A stretch of 48,695 nucleotides of DNA from Bordetella parapertussis (GTDB lineage Bacteria > Pseudomonadota > Gammaproteobacteria > Burkholderiales > Burkholderiaceae_B): positions 1 to 48,695 of the forward strand of contig CAMBLP010000001.1 of assembly GCA_945868195.1 (NCBI GenBank). The letters are read 5' to 3'. Every line of letters starts with the position of its first letter. Position 1 is the stretch's first letter. Both the position numbers and the translations under genes were made by a program. The notes under the pieces were generated by a model, which saw only the letters and a program-made list of their open reading frames with translations, was not told the origin of the DNA and searched no databases. Positions 47,367 through 48,695 of this stretch are shown piece after piece.

Positions 47367-48695
47367 ATGCAAAATAACGCACCGATCGTTGCCATTGCCA
47401 CCGCCCCGGGAAGGGGCGGGATCGGTATCGTTCGCGTTTCAGGGCCCCGATTGGGGCCTTTTATTTTTGCCTTGCTTGGCCTTCATCTATCACCAAGACA
47501 CGCACACTATTGTGTATTTCGTAATCATGATGGCGTAGCCCTTGATCAAGGCATTGCACTTTATTTCTCTGCGCCTCATTCTTATACCGGTGAAGATGTT
47601 CTTGAGTTGCAAGGCCATGGGGGCCCCGCTGTCATGCAGTCATTACTAAAGCAATGTCTATATGCTGGATCACGCTTCGGTGTCCGTATGGCGGCTCCTG
47701 GAGAGTTTACGTTACGCGCTTTTTTAAATAATAAGATCGATCTTGCACAAGCCGAAGCTATTGCTGACCTTATAGATGCTTCTTCCGAGGCCGCGGCCCG
47801 CGCTGCGATGTCTTCTTTTTCTGGCGTTTTTTCAAATCAGATTAATTCTCTTGCTGATTCTATTGTTCAATTACGCCTATTGGTTGAGGCCACACTAGAC
47901 TTTCCAGAAGAAGAAATTGAATTTTTAGAAAAGTTTCAAGCCCACGATCGCTTGTTCAATATTCAACAACAGCTTCAATCCATTCTCGCTCAGTCTAAGC
48001 AAGGAATGGTTCTTAGACAGGGCCTCCAGGTTGTTTTAGCGGGTGAGCCAAACGTAGGTAAATCAAGCCTATTAAATGCTCTCGCTGGTGAAGATCTGGC
48101 CATTGTTACTGATATTGCAGGCACCACGCGGGATAAGGTTTCTCAACTCATTCATATCAAAGGCGTACCCATTACGATCGTTGATACTGCGGGTCTAAGA
48201 GATACCAATGACAAAATTGAGTCTATGGGAATTGAAAGAAGTTGGTCTGAAATTGCGAAGGCAGATGTTGTTTTAAATTTGAAAGATGCACGTTCACCAG
48301 ATCTTGAGCTTGATGAAAAAATTGCTCATCATCGCTCTCCAAAAAGTATTTTGCTAACGGTCTTAAATAAAGTGGATCTTTTGGTGGATTCTCCACTTCC
48401 TCAAAATAATTCCATTTTTATCTCTGCTAAAACGGGCCTTGGCCTTGATGTATTAACAAATCGACTCCTTGAGTTAGCTGGCTGGCAACCTGGTCAGGAA
48501 ACACCTTGGCTTGCAAGACAACGTCACGTTGATGCACTAGCGTCTACGGCAAGACACCTTGCCATTGCGCAATCTCATGCTAGTCAAGACGATCGTATTC
48601 TGGATCTTTTTGCAGAAGAATTACGCTTAGCACATGAACAACTAGGTTCAATTGTTGGAAATATGTCGGCTGATGATCTTTTAGGAAAGATTTTT
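47367..48695 (+). CDS. mnmE: tRNA modification GTPase MnmE (3' end outside window)
   Basis: GTPase that, with MnmG, installs the carboxymethylaminomethyl group on wobble uridine 34 of certain tRNAs. The frame begins [26 protein letters not shown], the folate-binding N-terminal domain. [15 protein letters not shown] and [23 protein letters not shown] follow. The inserted G domain shows [14 protein letters not shown] (about 227), AGTTRD, DTAGLRD and NKVD. The frame is open to the window edge at [10 protein letters not shown], so only about eight residues (including the conserved C-terminal cysteine motif) are missing. It is noticeably richer in A/T than genes in the first half of the window. 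Confidence 0.95.
   Translation, partial: MQNNAPIVAIATAPGRGGIGIVRVSGPRLGPFIFALLGLHLSPRHAHYCVFRNHDGVALDQGIALYFSAPHSYTGEDVLELQGHGGPAVMQSLLKQCLYAGSRFGVRMAAPGEFTLRAFLNNKIDLAQAEAIADLIDASSEAAARAAMSSFSGVFSNQINSLADSIVQLRLLVEATLDFPEEEIEFLEKFQAHDRLFNIQQQLQSILAQSKQGMVLRQGLQVVLAGEPNVGKSSLLNALAGEDLAIVTDIAGTTRDKVSQLIHIKGVPITIVDTAGLRDTNDKIESMGIERSWSEIAKADVVLNLKDARSPDLELDEKIAHHRSPKSILLTVLNKVDLLVDSPLPQNNSIFISAKTGLGLDVLTNRLLELAGWQPGQETPWLARQRHVDALASTARHLAIAQSHASQDDRILDLFAEELRLAHEQLGSIVGNMSADDLLGKIF

Overview
The window looks like part of a betaproteobacterial chromosome, most likely order Burkholderiales and perhaps Alcaligenaceae. The grounds are the dnaA-dnaN-gyrB block facing rpmH-rnpA-yidD-yidC-mnmE, the argS-SPOR-dsbA order, a smg-topB neighbourhood, a fused TAXI-type TRAP transporter, and small DUF1840/DUF3429/DUF455 genes common in that order. 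By eye, base composition is moderate (about half G+C) over most of the window and drops near dnaA and beyond. The family assignment is an inference. No rRNA, tRNA, insertion sequence, prophage or CRISPR was found. Genes are tightly packed and most look like conserved housekeeping or metabolic genes.

Layout. 0-4.7 kb: a periplasmic metallo-beta-lactamase-fold protein (5' end outside the window), a TlpA/thioredoxin-like protein with a hexanucleotide repeat in its leader, a membrane proton-pumping pyrophosphatase (hppA) and a divergent soluble pyrophosphatase (ppa). 4.8-10.2 kb: a degradative-looking group with an alpha/beta hydrolase overlapping a cytoplasmic-type gamma-glutamyltransferase, a PaiB-like FMN protein, a lipoprotein on the other strand, a class II aldolase and a D-2-hydroxyacid dehydrogenase. 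10.2-16.3 kb: RNA helicase rhlE behind a strongly structured leader, prfC, an acidic secreted or anchored protein, rpoN and a divergent two-helix membrane protein. 16.3-18.4 kb: leuA behind a leader with a leucine-codon cluster and alternative hairpins. 18.4-25.1 kb: a DUF455 ferritin-like protein, a DUF3429 membrane protein, and a minus-strand run smg-gluQ-topB-panB-SET methyltransferase. 25.2-28.4 kb: a TAXI TRAP transporter. 28.4-34.8 kb: methylcrotonyl-CoA carboxylase subunits (mccB-mccA), divergent from an MBL hydrolase, a cystathionine beta-lyase and a DUF1330 protein. 34.8-39.5 kb: argS-SPOR-dsbA, DUF1840 and an iron-dependent alcohol dehydrogenase. 39.5-48.7 kb: the dnaA region; mnmE runs off the right edge and lacks only its last few codons.

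How they fit together: leucine appears twice, in synthesis (leuA with a leucine-sensing leader) and in breakdown (mccAB, with a candidate operator in the divergent promoter). The replication, translation and envelope genes near dnaA form the usual conserved block. The less ordinary signals are cis-regulatory: the leuA leader, the rhlE leader, the tlpA hexamer repeat, and hairpins between TRAP genes and between rpmH and rnpA. There is also a possible functional link between the SET-domain lysine methyltransferase and the histone-H1-like lysine/alanine tail of topoisomerase III two genes away. I did not see a clearly new multi-gene system.
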